The notes under the pieces: generated by a model
What the model saw: the letters and a program-made list of their open reading frames with translations, nothing else
Told to the model about the DNA's origin: nothing
The model's database searches: none
Assembly: GCF_004310295.1 (NCBI RefSeq)
Contig: NZ_SISB01000044.1
Location: 1 to 60,039, forward strand
Origin: Pseudomonas sp. BGI-2
Lineage (GTDB): Bacteria; Pseudomonadota; Gammaproteobacteria; Pseudomonadales; Pseudomonadaceae
Length of the DNA stretch: 60,039 nucleotides
Direction: 5' to 3'
In this document: piece by piece, positions 41,877 through 50,675 of the stretch
How the letters are laid out: each line of letters starts with the position of its first letter
Numbering within the stretch: the first letter of the stretch is position 1
Position numbers and translations under genes: made by a program

Positions 41877-43850
41877 TCAAGGCGTCACGATATTGAACTG
41901 CGGACTGAAGCTATCCAGGCTCGTCAGCAACTCCCCAAGCTTCTTCCCGTTCCCTTGCAACTTGATCAACCCTTTCTGCATCGCCGTCGGGAAATCCAGC
42001 TGTTTGAGGCTGATCTGTTCGAGCGTCGCCTTGCTCAAACTCACACTGGCATCCGCCGCCGGATTAAGCCCTGTACGGTGAGTCAGCACCCCATTGCGCA
42101 AGGTCAGGTTGAAATCCTTGTGCTGATCTTCAAACGTCCAGTTCAACGTCAGGTCATGTCCCACCGCCTTGTCGCTGTCGAGACGAATCGCCAGGTAATC
42201 GAAAAACATCTCCGGCGTCATCGCCCGCACCATGTCCACAGACACCGAGCTGCCGGCATGCTGCGGCACGCCGCTGCGCAATTCCATCGCCCCGGTCAGG
42301 TACATGTTGCGCCAAGTTGCGTTCTCGCTTTGATAACCCAACTGCTCCAGCGCATCCGCCTGGGCGCTGCGGCCCGGCACGTTGTCGGGTTCGGCGAACA
42401 TCAGCTGATTGCCCAACTGCGCCGCCCAGCGATAGTCACCCTTGGCCATCGCCGCACGCATCTTCTCGACAACCGCCGCGCCGCCACCCATGGCCTCGAC
42501 GGAGCGCTTGGCGGTCTCCACGGGCGGCAACGGATTGAGGTTGGCCGGGTTGCCGTCGTAGAAACCCATGTAACGCTGATACACCGCCCGCGAGTTGTGG
42601 CTGAGCGAACCGTAGTAACCACGGGTGTACCACTTCTGGTCGAGAGCGCCGGGCAGTTTCTGCATGTTCTCGGCGATTTCCATCGGCGTCAGGCCCTGGT
42701 TCAACAGGTGCAAGGTGCGGTCGTTGAGAAACGCGTACATGTCGCGCTGATCGGCGAGGAACGTGCGAATCCGCTCACCGCCCCAGGTCGGCCAGTTGTG
42801 TTGAGCGAACAACACGTCACTCTTGTCGCCATAACGCGCCAGGCTGCTGTCCAGGTATTGCGCCCAGGCCTTGGCATCGCGCACGGGCGCACCACGCGGA
42901 GTGAGGATGTTGTGCATCATTTGCGTGGCGTTTTCGGCCATGCACAAGGCGCGCAACTGCGGCAGGTAGAGGTTCATCTCCGACGGCGCTTCGGTGCCCG
43001 GCGTGAGCTGGAATTCCACCTCGATGCCGGCGATGTTGCGGGTTTCCAGTTCCTTGCTGATCAGGTCGGTCGGCTCGATCAAGGTGATGGTGCCGCCGGT
43101 GGGCAGGCTCTTGCCCATGCCCGAATCCACCTGGCCTTTTTCACCCCGAGGCAACAGGCTGCCGAACTGATACTGCGCGCGGCGGCTCATGGCGTTGCCG
43201 GCGTACACGTTCTCGCTCATCACGTGTTCCATGAAACCGGACGGCGCGAACACCTTGACCTTGCCGGCCTTGACGTCGGCCTCGTCGATCACCCCGCGCA
43301 CGCCACCGAAATGGTCGGCATGGGTGTGGCTGTAGATCACCGCCACCACCGGTTTCTGTGGGCGGTTCTGGTAATACAGCGCCAGGGCGGCCTTGGCGGT
43401 TTCGGCCATGGTCAGCGGGTCGATGATGATCAGCCCGTCGTCACCTTCGATGATGGTCATGTTGGCCACATCGAGGCCGCGCACCTGATAGATTTTCGGG
43501 CTGACTTCGAACAACCCGGCGTGAGCGCTGAGCTGGGCCAGGCGCCACAGGCTCGGGTTGACAGAAGAGGGCGCCTGATCCTTGTCGAGGAAATCGTAAG
43601 CCGCAATATCCCAGATGACCTTGTCGGCCGCGTCCTTGACCTGACCCTTGAACGGCGCGATCAAACCGCGACTGACCGATTCAAAATCGGTGCGGTCACT
43701 GAAAGGCAGGTGCTGCAGCACGGCGGCGTTGTTGGATGAGGTGATCGAACTGGCATCGGCCGGTACATCGGCGGCGTACACCGCTTGCGTCAGGCAAGCC
43801 GTGATCAGGCAGGCCAGCAGGCCACGAGGGCTTAAAGTGAAACGAGGCAT
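41877..43850 (-). CDS. SdsA-like exported alkylsulfatase (metallo-beta-lactamase fold)
   Basis: A 657-residue protein with a signal peptide (cleavage after VYA, about 26). The binuclear zinc site is HTHADHFGG (His175, His177, Asp179, His180), with MAENATQMMHNI providing later ligands. The dimerisation region (about 395-520) and the C-terminal SCP-like lipid-binding domain (LTLNWTFEDQHKDFNLTLRNG) match SdsA1-type secreted alkylsulfatases that release alcohols from alkyl sulfates. GGAG precedes the ATG at 43850; the longer frame is rejected. It converges on the DUF1254 genes. Confidence 0.9.
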   Translation of the reverse strand: MPRFTLSPRGLLACLITACLTQAVYAADVPADASSITSSNNAAVLQHLPFSDRTDFESVSRGLIAPFKGQVKDAADKVIWDIAAYDFLDKDQAPSSVNPSLWRLAQLSAHAGLFEVSPKIYQVRGLDVANMTIIEGDDGLIIIDPLTMAETAKAALALYYQNRPQKPVVAVIYSHTHADHFGGVRGVIDEADVKAGKVKVFAPSGFMEHVMSENVYAGNAMSRRAQYQFGSLLPRGEKGQVDSGMGKSLPTGGTITLIEPTDLISKELETRNIAGIEVEFQLTPGTEAPSEMNLYLPQLRALCMAENATQMMHNILTPRGAPVRDAKAWAQYLDSSLARYGDKSDVLFAQHNWPTWGGERIRTFLADQRDMYAFLNDRTLHLLNQGLTPMEIAENMQKLPGALDQKWYTRGYYGSLSHNSRAVYQRYMGFYDGNPANLNPLPPVETAKRSVEAMGGGAAVVEKMRAAMAKGDYRWAAQLGNQLMFAEPDNVPGRSAQADALEQLGYQSENATWRNMYLTGAMELRSGVPQHAGSSVSVDMVRAMTPEMFFDYLAIRLDSDKAVGHDLTLNWTFEDQHKDFNLTLRNGVLTHRTGLNPAADASVSLSKATLEQISLKQLDFPTAMQKGLIKLQGNGKKLGELLTSLDSFSPQFNIVTP

Positions 43851-43987
43851 GGCGTCTCCGTTTTTTATCGTTATGGTTAGACCAGTCTCGAGGTTAGGGC
43901 GGCGGCCGATCAGGGCAGCAATCCGCAACGGACAAAAACCATGCAAGGCCGCTATCCTTGCCCCACGCTCATCAAACAGGCTTGCCC

Positions 43988-44656
43988 ATGCTTCAGGTCC
44001 AAGGCGTTTTCAAAAGCTACGCCACTCCGCAAGGTCCACTGCCGGTGCTGCAAGGTGTCGACCTGACATTGAAACCCGGCAGCAGCCTGGCGCTGATGGG
44101 CGAGTCGGGCAGCGGTAAAAGCACCTTGCTGCACTTGATCGCCGGGCTGGACAAGGTCGATCAGGGCAGCATCCGCAGTGGCGAGCATCGACTGGAGCAG
44201 ATGAACGAAGGGCAACTGGCGAACTGGCGCCGGACCGAAATCGGCCTGGTGTTCCAGCAGTTCAACCTGATCGGCAGCTTGCGTGTGGAGGACAATCTGG
44301 CGTTTCAAGCGCGGCTGGCGGGGCGGCATGATCCGCGCTGGCAAGCGCATCTGGTGCGGCGATTGGGGTTGAGTGATTTGCTGCGGCGTTATCCGGAGCA
44401 GCTCTCCGGCGGGCAACAGCAGCGAGTCGCGTTGGGCCGCGCCCTGGCGTCGAAGCCGAAATTGCTCTTGGCCGACGAGCCTACCGGCAGCCTCGATGAA
44501 GCCACCAGCGATGAGGTATTGAAGTTACTGCTGGAATTGCTCGACGACAGCCCGACCAGCTTGTTGATGGTCACGCATAGCCATCGAGTTGCAGCACGCC
44601 TGGCGGAAAAAGTAGTGCTGCACCGCGGCCGTCTGGCTGGCGCGGGCGAGCGCTGA
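43988..44656 (+). CDS. ABC transporter ATPase (LolD/MacB-type)
   Basis: A 222-residue ATPase with Walker A MGESGSGKST, Q-loop VFQQFNLI, signature LSGGQQQRVALGRAL and Walker B LLLADEPTGSLD. It belongs to the lipoprotein/macrolide export subfamily that works with FtsX-type permeases, and the permease follows directly. The ATG at 43988 begins the conserved MLQVQGV strand; an upstream TTG frame is not supported. Confidence 0.9.
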   Translation: MLQVQGVFKSYATPQGPLPVLQGVDLTLKPGSSLALMGESGSGKSTLLHLIAGLDKVDQGSIRSGEHRLEQMNEGQLANWRRTEIGLVFQQFNLIGSLRVEDNLAFQARLAGRHDPRWQAHLVRRLGLSDLLRRYPEQLSGGQQQRVALGRALASKPKLLLADEPTGSLDEATSDEVLKLLLELLDDSPTSLLMVTHSHRVAARLAEKVVLHRGRLAGAGER

Positions 44657-44657
44657 G

Positions 44658-47129
44658 GTGCGAGTCTTTCGCGAAACGCTGCGGGCGCTGCTCAGCCATT
44701 GGCGTCTGCACCCGGTGCAATTTTTCAGTGTGCTGACCGGGCTCTGGCTCGCCACCAGCTTGCTGACCGGCGTGGAAGCGCTGAACAGTCAGGCGCGGGA
44801 AAGCTATGCCCGAGCCAGTCAGTTGATCGGCGGTGAACCCCAGGCCAGCCTCAGCGCGCCGAGCGGCGCGACCTTCTCCCAGCAAGTGTTTGTTGACCTG
44901 CGCCGCGCGGGCTGGCCGGTCTCGCCTGTGCTGCAAGGGCGGGTGACGCTCAAGGGCCATGAAGACCAGCGTTTGCAGCTGATGGGCATCGAGCCGGTGT
45001 CGCTGCCGGCCGGTTCGGCGGTGGCGGGGCGATCATTGGCAATCGAGCAGATTGTCGAGTTTTTCACCCCGCCGGGCCGCACCTGGATTTCGCCGCAGAC
45101 CCAGCAGACATTGGGTCTGCATGAAGGTGAACAGCCGCTGAGCGCAAGCGGCGTGGCATTGCCGCCGCTGCAGGTTCAAACCGACATGGCCCCCGGCCTG
45201 TTGCTGGTGGACATCGGCTTCGCCCAGCAGATTCTTGGTCTGCCGGAGCAACTGTCGCGCCTGCTGTTGCCCAAGGATTTCAGCGCAGCACTGCCCGATC
45301 AATACAAAGGCCAGTTGCAGCTCAAGACCAGCGGTGAAGAAAACAATCTGTCGCGGCTGACTGAAAGTTTTCATCTGAACCTCGATGCCTTGGGCTTTCT
45401 GTCCTTCGTGGTGGGTTTGTTCATCGTTCACGCCGCGATCGGGTTGGCGCTGGAGCAACGCCGGGGATTGCTCAGAACCCTGCGTGCTTGCGGGGTCAGC
45501 GCACGCATGCTGATTACCTGTCTGGTGGTTGAGCTCGGTGCGCTGGCGCTGATCGGCGGCATTGCCGGTGTCGCCAGCGGCTACCTGCTGGCCAGCGTGC
45601 TGTTGCCGGATGTGGCCGCCAGTCTGCGCGGTTTGTATGGCGCCGAAGTGGCGGGGCAGTTGAGCCTCAGTCCGTGGTGGTGGTTCAGCGGCGTGGGCCT
45701 GAGTCTGTTCGGCGCGCTGCTGGCCGGAGCCAGCAGTTTGTTGCGGGCGGCGCGTTTGCCCTTGCTGGCGCTGGCCGATCCGCAAGCCTGGCATCAGTCT
45801 CACGCACGCTGGTTACGACGCCAGGGTTGGGTCGCGGCACTGGCCGCTGTCATTGCGCTCATCGCCTTGTTCTGGGGGGACAGCCTGGCCAGTGGTTTTG
45901 TGCTGATGGCGGCGCTGTTGATCGGTGCCGCACTGGCCTTGCCGGTGGTGCTGAATATCGTCTTGAACCTGGCGTTGAGCCGCAGTCATTCGGTGCTTGG
46001 CCAATGGTTTCTCGCCGACTGCCGTCAGCAACTGCCGGCGCTCAGCCTGGCGCTGATGGCGCTGCTGTTGGCACTGGCGGCGAACATCGGCGCCGGCAGC
46101 ATGACCGCCGGTTTCCGCCAGACCTTCAGTGACTGGCTCGAACAACGCCTGACCGCCGAGCTCTACGTCAATCCGCAAAACCCGGCCCAGTCCCGAGAAC
46201 TGCACACCTGGCTCAAACAGCAACCTTCATTGACGGCCGTGCTGCCCAACTGGCAAGTGTCGATCCAGTTGCAGGGCTGGCCGGCGGACGTCTTCGGCGT
46301 GATCGATCACCCGACCTATCGCCAACATTGGCCGCTGCTGGAAGCCTTGGGCGACAACCCCTGGGACCGTTTGGCCAAGGACGATGCGCTGATGCTCAGC
46401 GAACAACTGGCCCGGCGCTTGAACGTGCGGCTCGGCGATCACTTGACCCTCCCCACGCCGGGCGGCCCGTGGTCGCCACGGATCGTCGGGATCTACGCTG
46501 ACTACGGCAATCCCAAGGGCCATATTCTGGTAAACGGCAACCATCTGCTGCGCGGGTGGCCGCAGCTCACGCCCAATCGTTTCAACCTGCGCATCGAGCC
46601 GGCATTGATTCCGCCATTCCTGAAAACGCTGCAAGCACGCTTCACCCTGGACGACAGCCGAATCGTCGATCAGGCGCGGCTCAAGGGATGGTCCACGCAA
46701 GTGTTCGAACGCACCTTCGCCGCCACCGCCGCGCTCAACAGCCTGACCCTGGCCGTTGCCGGCGTGGCGCTGTTCATCAGCTTGCTGACCCAGAGCCAGA
46801 GCCGCCTCGGACAACTCGCGCCGCTGTGGGCGCTGGGCGTGACGCGACGGCAATTGATGCTGCTCAACCTTGGGCAAACCTGGTTGCTGGCGGTGCTGAC
46901 GCTGGTGCTGGCCTTACCGCTGGGGATCGCGTTGGCGTGGTGCCTGGACACGGTGATCAACGTGCAAGCGTTTGGCTGGCGATTGCCGTTGCGGGTGTTT
47001 CCGTTGCAGCTGTTGCAGTTGATGGGGCTGGCGTTGCTCGCGACCTTGCTGGCGTCGGCGTGGCCGCTGTATTCGCTGTATCGCACGCAACCGGCCGACC
47101 TGTTGAGGACGTTTGCGCATGAGGATTAA
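44658..47129 (+). CDS. FtsX-family ABC permease (AttF/AttG-like, two-domain)
   Basis: An 823-residue membrane protein with two FtsX-like repeats, each with a large extracytoplasmic part and three to four membrane segments (early GFLSFVVGLFIVHAAIGLAL; late LNSLTLAVAGVALFISLLTQ). A GTG start one base after the ATPase stop is used. The two-domain layout matches the large permease of Att-type or MacB-like systems. The last bases overlap the lipocalin-like gene by 11, so all three genes form one operon. Confidence 0.88.
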   Translation: MRVFRETLRALLSHWRLHPVQFFSVLTGLWLATSLLTGVEALNSQARESYARASQLIGGEPQASLSAPSGATFSQQVFVDLRRAGWPVSPVLQGRVTLKGHEDQRLQLMGIEPVSLPAGSAVAGRSLAIEQIVEFFTPPGRTWISPQTQQTLGLHEGEQPLSASGVALPPLQVQTDMAPGLLLVDIGFAQQILGLPEQLSRLLLPKDFSAALPDQYKGQLQLKTSGEENNLSRLTESFHLNLDALGFLSFVVGLFIVHAAIGLALEQRRGLLRTLRACGVSARMLITCLVVELGALALIGGIAGVASGYLLASVLLPDVAASLRGLYGAEVAGQLSLSPWWWFSGVGLSLFGALLAGASSLLRAARLPLLALADPQAWHQSHARWLRRQGWVAALAAVIALIALFWGDSLASGFVLMAALLIGAALALPVVLNIVLNLALSRSHSVLGQWFLADCRQQLPALSLALMALLLALAANIGAGSMTAGFRQTFSDWLEQRLTAELYVNPQNPAQSRELHTWLKQQPSLTAVLPNWQVSIQLQGWPADVFGVIDHPTYRQHWPLLEALGDNPWDRLAKDDALMLSEQLARRLNVRLGDHLTLPTPGGPWSPRIVGIYADYGNPKGHILVNGNHLLRGWPQLTPNRFNLRIEPALIPPFLKTLQARFTLDDSRIVDQARLKGWSTQVFERTFAATAALNSLTLAVAGVALFISLLTQSQSRLGQLAPLWALGVTRRQLMLLNLGQTWLLAVLTLVLALPLGIALAWCLDTVINVQAFGWRLPLRVFPLQLLQLMGLALLATLLASAWPLYSLYRTQPADLLRTFAHED

Positions 47130-48174
47130 GGTCGCTGTCTTGTTTTTGGCGTTGTTGAGCGGCTGCGACAACTCGGCGCCTGACGATAAAGGCTTCGCCG
47201 GGCTCGGCGGTGAGGCCGCCGCGTTTACCCCGGTGGTGCCCGGTCGGGTCTTCAGCTTCCCGGTCGATCATGGGCCGCATGACGGTTTTCGCATCGAATG
47301 GTGGTACGTCACGGCCAATCTCAAGGACGATCAGGGCCGCGAGTTTGGCGTGCAATGGACGTTGTTTCGCAGTGCCTTGAAAGCTGTTTCGGAGCAACCG
47401 GGCTGGGGCAATCAGACCATTTGGCTGGGGCACGCAGCCGTGACATCGGCAACGGCCCATCACGCGGCCGAACGCTACGCCCGTGGCGGCGTGGGTCAGG
47501 CGGGTGTGAGTCTCGCGCCCTTCAATGCCTGGATCGACGATTGGCGCTTCAGCAGTCAGGGCTCCGAGGCCTTGGCGGATCTGCAACTCAGCGCTCGGGA
47601 CAAGGGCTTCAGTTACCAATTGCGGCTGACGTCCACCCGTCCGTTGGTGCTTCAGGGTGACAAGGGTTTCAGTCAGAAATCCGAACAAGGGCAGGCGTCG
47701 TATTACTACAGCCAACCGTTTTTCCAGGCCAGTGGCGCGCTGGAAATCGATGGCAAGACTTATCAGGTTAGTGGTCCTGCGTGGCTTGATCGGGAATGGA
47801 GCAGCCAGCCCCTGACCGTCAATCAAACAGGCTGGGACTGGTTTTCGCTGCACCTGGACAGCGGCGAACAGGTCATGCTTTACCGCATGCGGCAAAAGGA
47901 CGGCGCGCCTTACCTCACCGGCACCTGGATCGACGCCCAGGGCCAGACCCAGTTATTGCACGCCACCGACATCAGCCTCACACCGCAAGACACCACCAAA
48001 GTCGCCGGGCGTGAAATGCCGGTGCGCTGGTCGATCAAAATCCCCGCCAAGCACCTCGACATCTCCATCACCGCGCTCAACCCCAATGCCTGGATGGATT
48101 TGCGCATTCCTTACTGGGAAGGCCCCGTGCAATTCAACGGCGGCACGGGCTACCTCGAAATGACCGGCTACTAA
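47119..48174 (+). CDS. CrtC/AttH lipocalin-like lipoprotein
   Basis: A 351-residue protein with a lipobox (FLALLSGC) and a conserved FRIEWWYVTANL near residue 60, followed by FGVQWTLFRSA and, near 220, GPAWLDREWSSQPL with DWFSLHLDSGEQVMLY. These are the signatures of the AttH/hydroxyneurosporene-synthase (CrtC) fold. Att-type transporters with such lipoproteins occur in many proteobacteria with uncertain substrates. The ATG at 47119 gives a sensible signal; an upstream TTG frame was rejected. Confidence 0.85.
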   Translation: MRIKVAVLFLALLSGCDNSAPDDKGFAGLGGEAAAFTPVVPGRVFSFPVDHGPHDGFRIEWWYVTANLKDDQGREFGVQWTLFRSALKAVSEQPGWGNQTIWLGHAAVTSATAHHAAERYARGGVGQAGVSLAPFNAWIDDWRFSSQGSEALADLQLSARDKGFSYQLRLTSTRPLVLQGDKGFSQKSEQGQASYYYSQPFFQASGALEIDGKTYQVSGPAWLDREWSSQPLTVNQTGWDWFSLHLDSGEQVMLYRMRQKDGAPYLTGTWIDAQGQTQLLHATDISLTPQDTTKVAGREMPVRWSIKIPAKHLDISITALNPNAWMDLRIPYWEGPVQFNGGTGYLEMTGY

Positions 48175-48178
48175 CCCC

Positions 48179-48222
48179 TGTAGCAGCTGTCGAGTGAAAC
48201 GAGGCTGCGAGCTCTTGATCTT
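48179..48222. repeat. Second REP family, single element
   Basis: GTAGCAGCTGTCGAGTGAAA then CGAGGCTGCGAGCTC forms an imperfect hairpin of the GTAGCAGCTG type often found in pseudomonads, distinct from the GGAGCGGGC type seen elsewhere in this window. It lies directly after the CrtC-like gene. Confidence 0.55.
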
Positions 48223-48298
48223 GCTCCCCGCCAAATCCCCCGGAACTCCAAACGCCGCCCAAGCCTCTACCGTAAGAACGCCTCGCAGGAGCTCACTC

Positions 48299-48541
48299 AT
48301 GAGCGAAGACCTAAAACCACCCGACCTCGATGCCTGGCAGCGCCTGTTCGAAGACAAGGCCTACTGGCAGCAATCCCCCGACGCCCATTACAGCGAACTG
48401 CTGCGGGTGGCCGACGACTTGCTGGGGCAGGGCGCCATCGACCTGGAACAATGGCAGGCCTTGAAGGCCAAGGCCGAGCTATCCCACAAAGACTCGCCCG
48501 CGGTGAACGTCGCCCAGGAAGTCAATGATCCCGAGGCCTGA
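48299..48541 (+). CDS. Small hypothetical protein (80 aa)
   Basis: MSEDLKPPDLDAWQRLFEDK opens an acidic 80-residue protein; AGGAG lies seven bases before the ATG at 48299, making this the best start. The sequence is helical in character with several aromatics (YWQQSPDAHYSELL). I recognise no domain. It is followed after 11 bases by another small gene with its own good ribosome binding site, so the two are probably co-transcribed. Confidence 0.65.
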   Translation: MSEDLKPPDLDAWQRLFEDKAYWQQSPDAHYSELLRVADDLLGQGAIDLEQWQALKAKAELSHKDSPAVNVAQEVNDPEA

Positions 48542-48552
48542 GGAGAACCATC

Positions 48553-48726
48553 ATGAAATCCCCATCACCCGACACCACAAAACACCCCGACGAACCGCGA
48601 CCACCCGGCGAAGTCGAGCGCGACAACGATGCCCTGCGTCCCACAGACCCGACTCGGCGCAAGGACAGCGGCAAGGGCACGGAAAGCGGCGAATCCACCG
48701 CGCAAGAAACTGCAAAAACTCCCTGA
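48553..48726 (+). CDS. Very small acidic/basic hypothetical protein (57 aa)
   Basis: The ATG at 48553 has GGAG seven bases upstream and a 57-residue frame ending TAQETAKTP. The protein is almost entirely polar (EVERDNDALRPTDPTRRKDS), rich in proline, lysine, aspartate and threonine, and predicted disordered. It follows the 80-residue gene closely. No family is recognised; similar small disordered proteins are widespread in Pseudomonas. Confidence 0.55.
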   Translation: MKSPSPDTTKHPDEPRPPGEVERDNDALRPTDPTRRKDSGKGTESGESTAQETAKTP

Positions 48727-48813
48727 ACTGCGTCTATGCTGATTTGCACAGTCGGCGCTGACCCACGGGCCAGAGCCGTCTGCTGCCACCAAATCACAGG
48801 GAAAGTATTGCTT

Positions 48814-49398
48814 ATGAAACTCCACGCACTGACTAAAGCCATCACCCTAGCTACGTTGCTATCTGCCACCAGCCTTGGCGCCATGGCTGCGGACATTCCG
48901 TTGTCTGCCGTTGTGGAAGCGGATCAGGTCACGACCGAAGTTGTCTCGGTCGATGCGGCGAATCACCGGGTCGTCCTTGAAGGGCCGGAAGGTCGTCAGG
49001 TTCATGTGCAACTGACCGACAAGGCCAAGAACCTCGCCAACCTGAAAGTCGGCGATCAAGTCGACGTCAAGGTCACCAGCGCCGTCGCCGCCTACCTCGA
49101 CACGGATGTCGACAAAGGCCTGCCAGGCACTGTCGAGCGCGCTGGCGAAGTCCGTGCCGCTCCCGGCAGCGACAACCCTGGCGGCGAAGCCTACCGTCAG
49201 GTGCAGGTTCAGCTGAAAATCACCAAAATCGATTTGAAGAAAAACCAGGTGACCTTCGAAAACCCTGCCGGCCAATCCAAGACCATTGATGTCGTAAGGC
49301 CCGAAGTTCAAGCAAAACTGAAAGACCTGAAAGTTGGACAGAGTGTCGTAGTGACCTACACCGACATCCTCAAAGTGACCAGCAAACACGAAAGCTGA
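48814..49398 (+). CDS. Exported protein with two related beta-domains (194 aa)
   Basis: A signal peptide (1-25, ending GAMA) is followed by two related segments: RVVLEGPEGRQVHVQLTDKA with LKVGDQVDVKVT, and QVTFENPAGQSKTIDVVRPE with LKVGQSVVVTYTD. Both read as strand-glycine-strand units ending in a 'KVG(D/Q)xVxVxxT' strand, like OB-type or DUF5666-type domains of periplasmic proteins. No function is assigned. The ATG at 48814 is the first start giving the signal; a strong hairpin follows the stop at about 20 bases. Confidence 0.7.
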   Translation: MKLHALTKAITLATLLSATSLGAMAADIPLSAVVEADQVTTEVVSVDAANHRVVLEGPEGRQVHVQLTDKAKNLANLKVGDQVDVKVTSAVAAYLDTDVDKGLPGTVERAGEVRAAPGSDNPGGEAYRQVQVQLKITKIDLKKNQVTFENPAGQSKTIDVVRPEVQAKLKDLKVGQSVVVTYTDILKVTSKHES

Positions 49399-49415
49399 GT
49401 ATTAGCTCTATATAT

Positions 49416-49454
49416 TGATTGTTCTTGTACAACTTTTTTGTATAAGAACAATCA
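49416..49454. terminator. AT-rich 17-bp hairpin, likely terminator
   Basis: TGATTGTTCTTGTACAA and its complement TTGTATAAGAACAATCA pair along 17 bases with one G-U step around a five-base CTTTT loop. It begins about 18 bases after the stop of the exported 194-residue gene, and the following AGTTTTAAC is weakly U-rich. The stem is unusually AT-rich for a Pseudomonas terminator, so an operator is an alternative. Confidence 0.5.
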
Positions 49455-49590
49455 GTTTTAACGGTATAACTGGTGAGTTTTTTGTTGTCGTACAAATCAT
49501 ATTTGAAATGACATTTAATTCATGTGGTATCGATAAATTTCATGATTATGTATACGGACAACTTCCCCGACTTCAATTAAAATACTTCCC

Positions 49591-49654
49591 GTTCGCCCAG
49601 TGGCAGGGCTCTTTACCAGTGCAGGGATTGCCGAGGCCATTACACTGGGCGAAC
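49591..49654. repeat. 12-bp perfect inverted repeat upstream of vanW-like gene
   Basis: GTTCGCCCAGTG at 49591-49602 and its exact complement CACTGGGCGAAC at 49643-49654 are separated by 40 bases. The arms could form a cruciform or RNA stem in the leader of the VanW gene; they are GC-rich amid AT-rich surroundings. The whole gap 49399-49749 holds no gene beyond this and the hairpin at 49416. Confidence 0.55.
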
Positions 49655-49749
49655 ACCTCCTCGGGGCAATACGCACCTGCGGCAATACGTTAAGATGCGC
49701 GGCACTTTACACATCAAGGATGAAAACGGCCGCCGCCGTTCTGACACGG

Positions 49750-50571
49750 ATGAAACCACTCTCCCTTTATCACCCGGCCCTCTACTGGCTGCGCGTGTGG
49801 CAAAAAAGACTGTTTCGGCAAATAGCCTGGCGCTTCTCCAGCCGGCAATACGCCGTTTCGATCAACGCCGAATCCCGCTTGCCCTTTCGCTACCTCAAAC
49901 ACACCTCCAAGCTGATTCGTAAACTCGGCAACTCCGACCTTGCGCTGCAACACAACAAAGTCATCAACCTCAAACGGGCCGTGTCATCGATAAACGGCAT
50001 AGTCATCGCGCCCGGCGAATACTTTTCCTTCTGCCGCCTGGTGGGCCGACCGACCCGCAAACTCGGTTATGTCGAAGGCATGGAGCTGTCATTTGGAGAA
50101 GCACGCAGCGGCATCGGCGGTGGAATCTGCCAACTGAGTAACCTCATTCACTGGATGGCCATTCACTCACCGCTGGAGGTGGTTGAACGGTCGAACCACA
50201 GCTTTGATCCGTTTCCTGATGAAGGGCGGGTGTTGCCGTTCGGCTCCGGGGCGGCCATTTTTAATAACTATATTGATTTGGTGCTGCATAACCCGACGGA
50301 CCGGCATTTTCAGTTGAAATTGAATGTTGGGGATCAGCAGTTGGAGGGGGAGTTGCTGTGTGATCGGGTGCGGGAGTTTCGGTATCACGTTTATCAGGTT
50401 GGGCATCGGTTTTCGCGCGAGGGCGGGCGGGTGTTTCGGGAGAATGAGATATGGCGGGAGGTGAGGAGTAAGGGGCAGGGGAGTGAGGTGTTGGTGAGTG
50501 AGCGGCTTTATAAGAATCGGGTGGTTGTTAAGTATGAGGTTGAGGAAGGTTTGTTGGTCGCGAATGTATGA
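49750..50571 (+). CDS. VanW-family protein
   Basis: A 273-residue protein with the VanW core: RAVSSINGIVIAPGEYFSFC, YVEGMELSFGEARSGIGGGICQLSN and NHSFDPFPDEGRVLPFGSGA. VanW proteins occur in glycopeptide-resistance clusters and far more widely; their function is unknown, and here there is no van cluster. No membrane segment is evident. The ATG at 49750 begins the conserved MKPLSLYHPALYWLRVW; one at 49720 is equally weak in ribosome binding. The last third is rich in G-T-biased codons. Confidence 0.8.
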   Translation: MKPLSLYHPALYWLRVWQKRLFRQIAWRFSSRQYAVSINAESRLPFRYLKHTSKLIRKLGNSDLALQHNKVINLKRAVSSINGIVIAPGEYFSFCRLVGRPTRKLGYVEGMELSFGEARSGIGGGICQLSNLIHWMAIHSPLEVVERSNHSFDPFPDEGRVLPFGSGAAIFNNYIDLVLHNPTDRHFQLKLNVGDQQLEGELLCDRVREFRYHVYQVGHRFSREGGRVFRENEIWREVRSKGQGSEVLVSERLYKNRVVVKYEVEEGLLVANV

Positions 50572-50573
50572 AG

Positions 50574-50604
50574 AAACGGGTGATCTTAAAATGCCCGTTT
50601 TTTT
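50574..50604 (+). terminator. Rho-independent terminator after vanW-like gene
   Basis: AAACGGG and CCCGTTT form a short stem around a 13-base loop followed by a run of T. It sits three bases after the VanW stop codon and ends that transcript. It also marks the border between GC-rich chromosome and the AT-rich island to the right. Confidence 0.7.
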
Positions 50605-50675
50605 GGAAGCCGATAGAGCATTGGGGATTTCCGAAGCACGGGTCGATAGGATCGAGCCGAGCCAGTACTCCAGGA

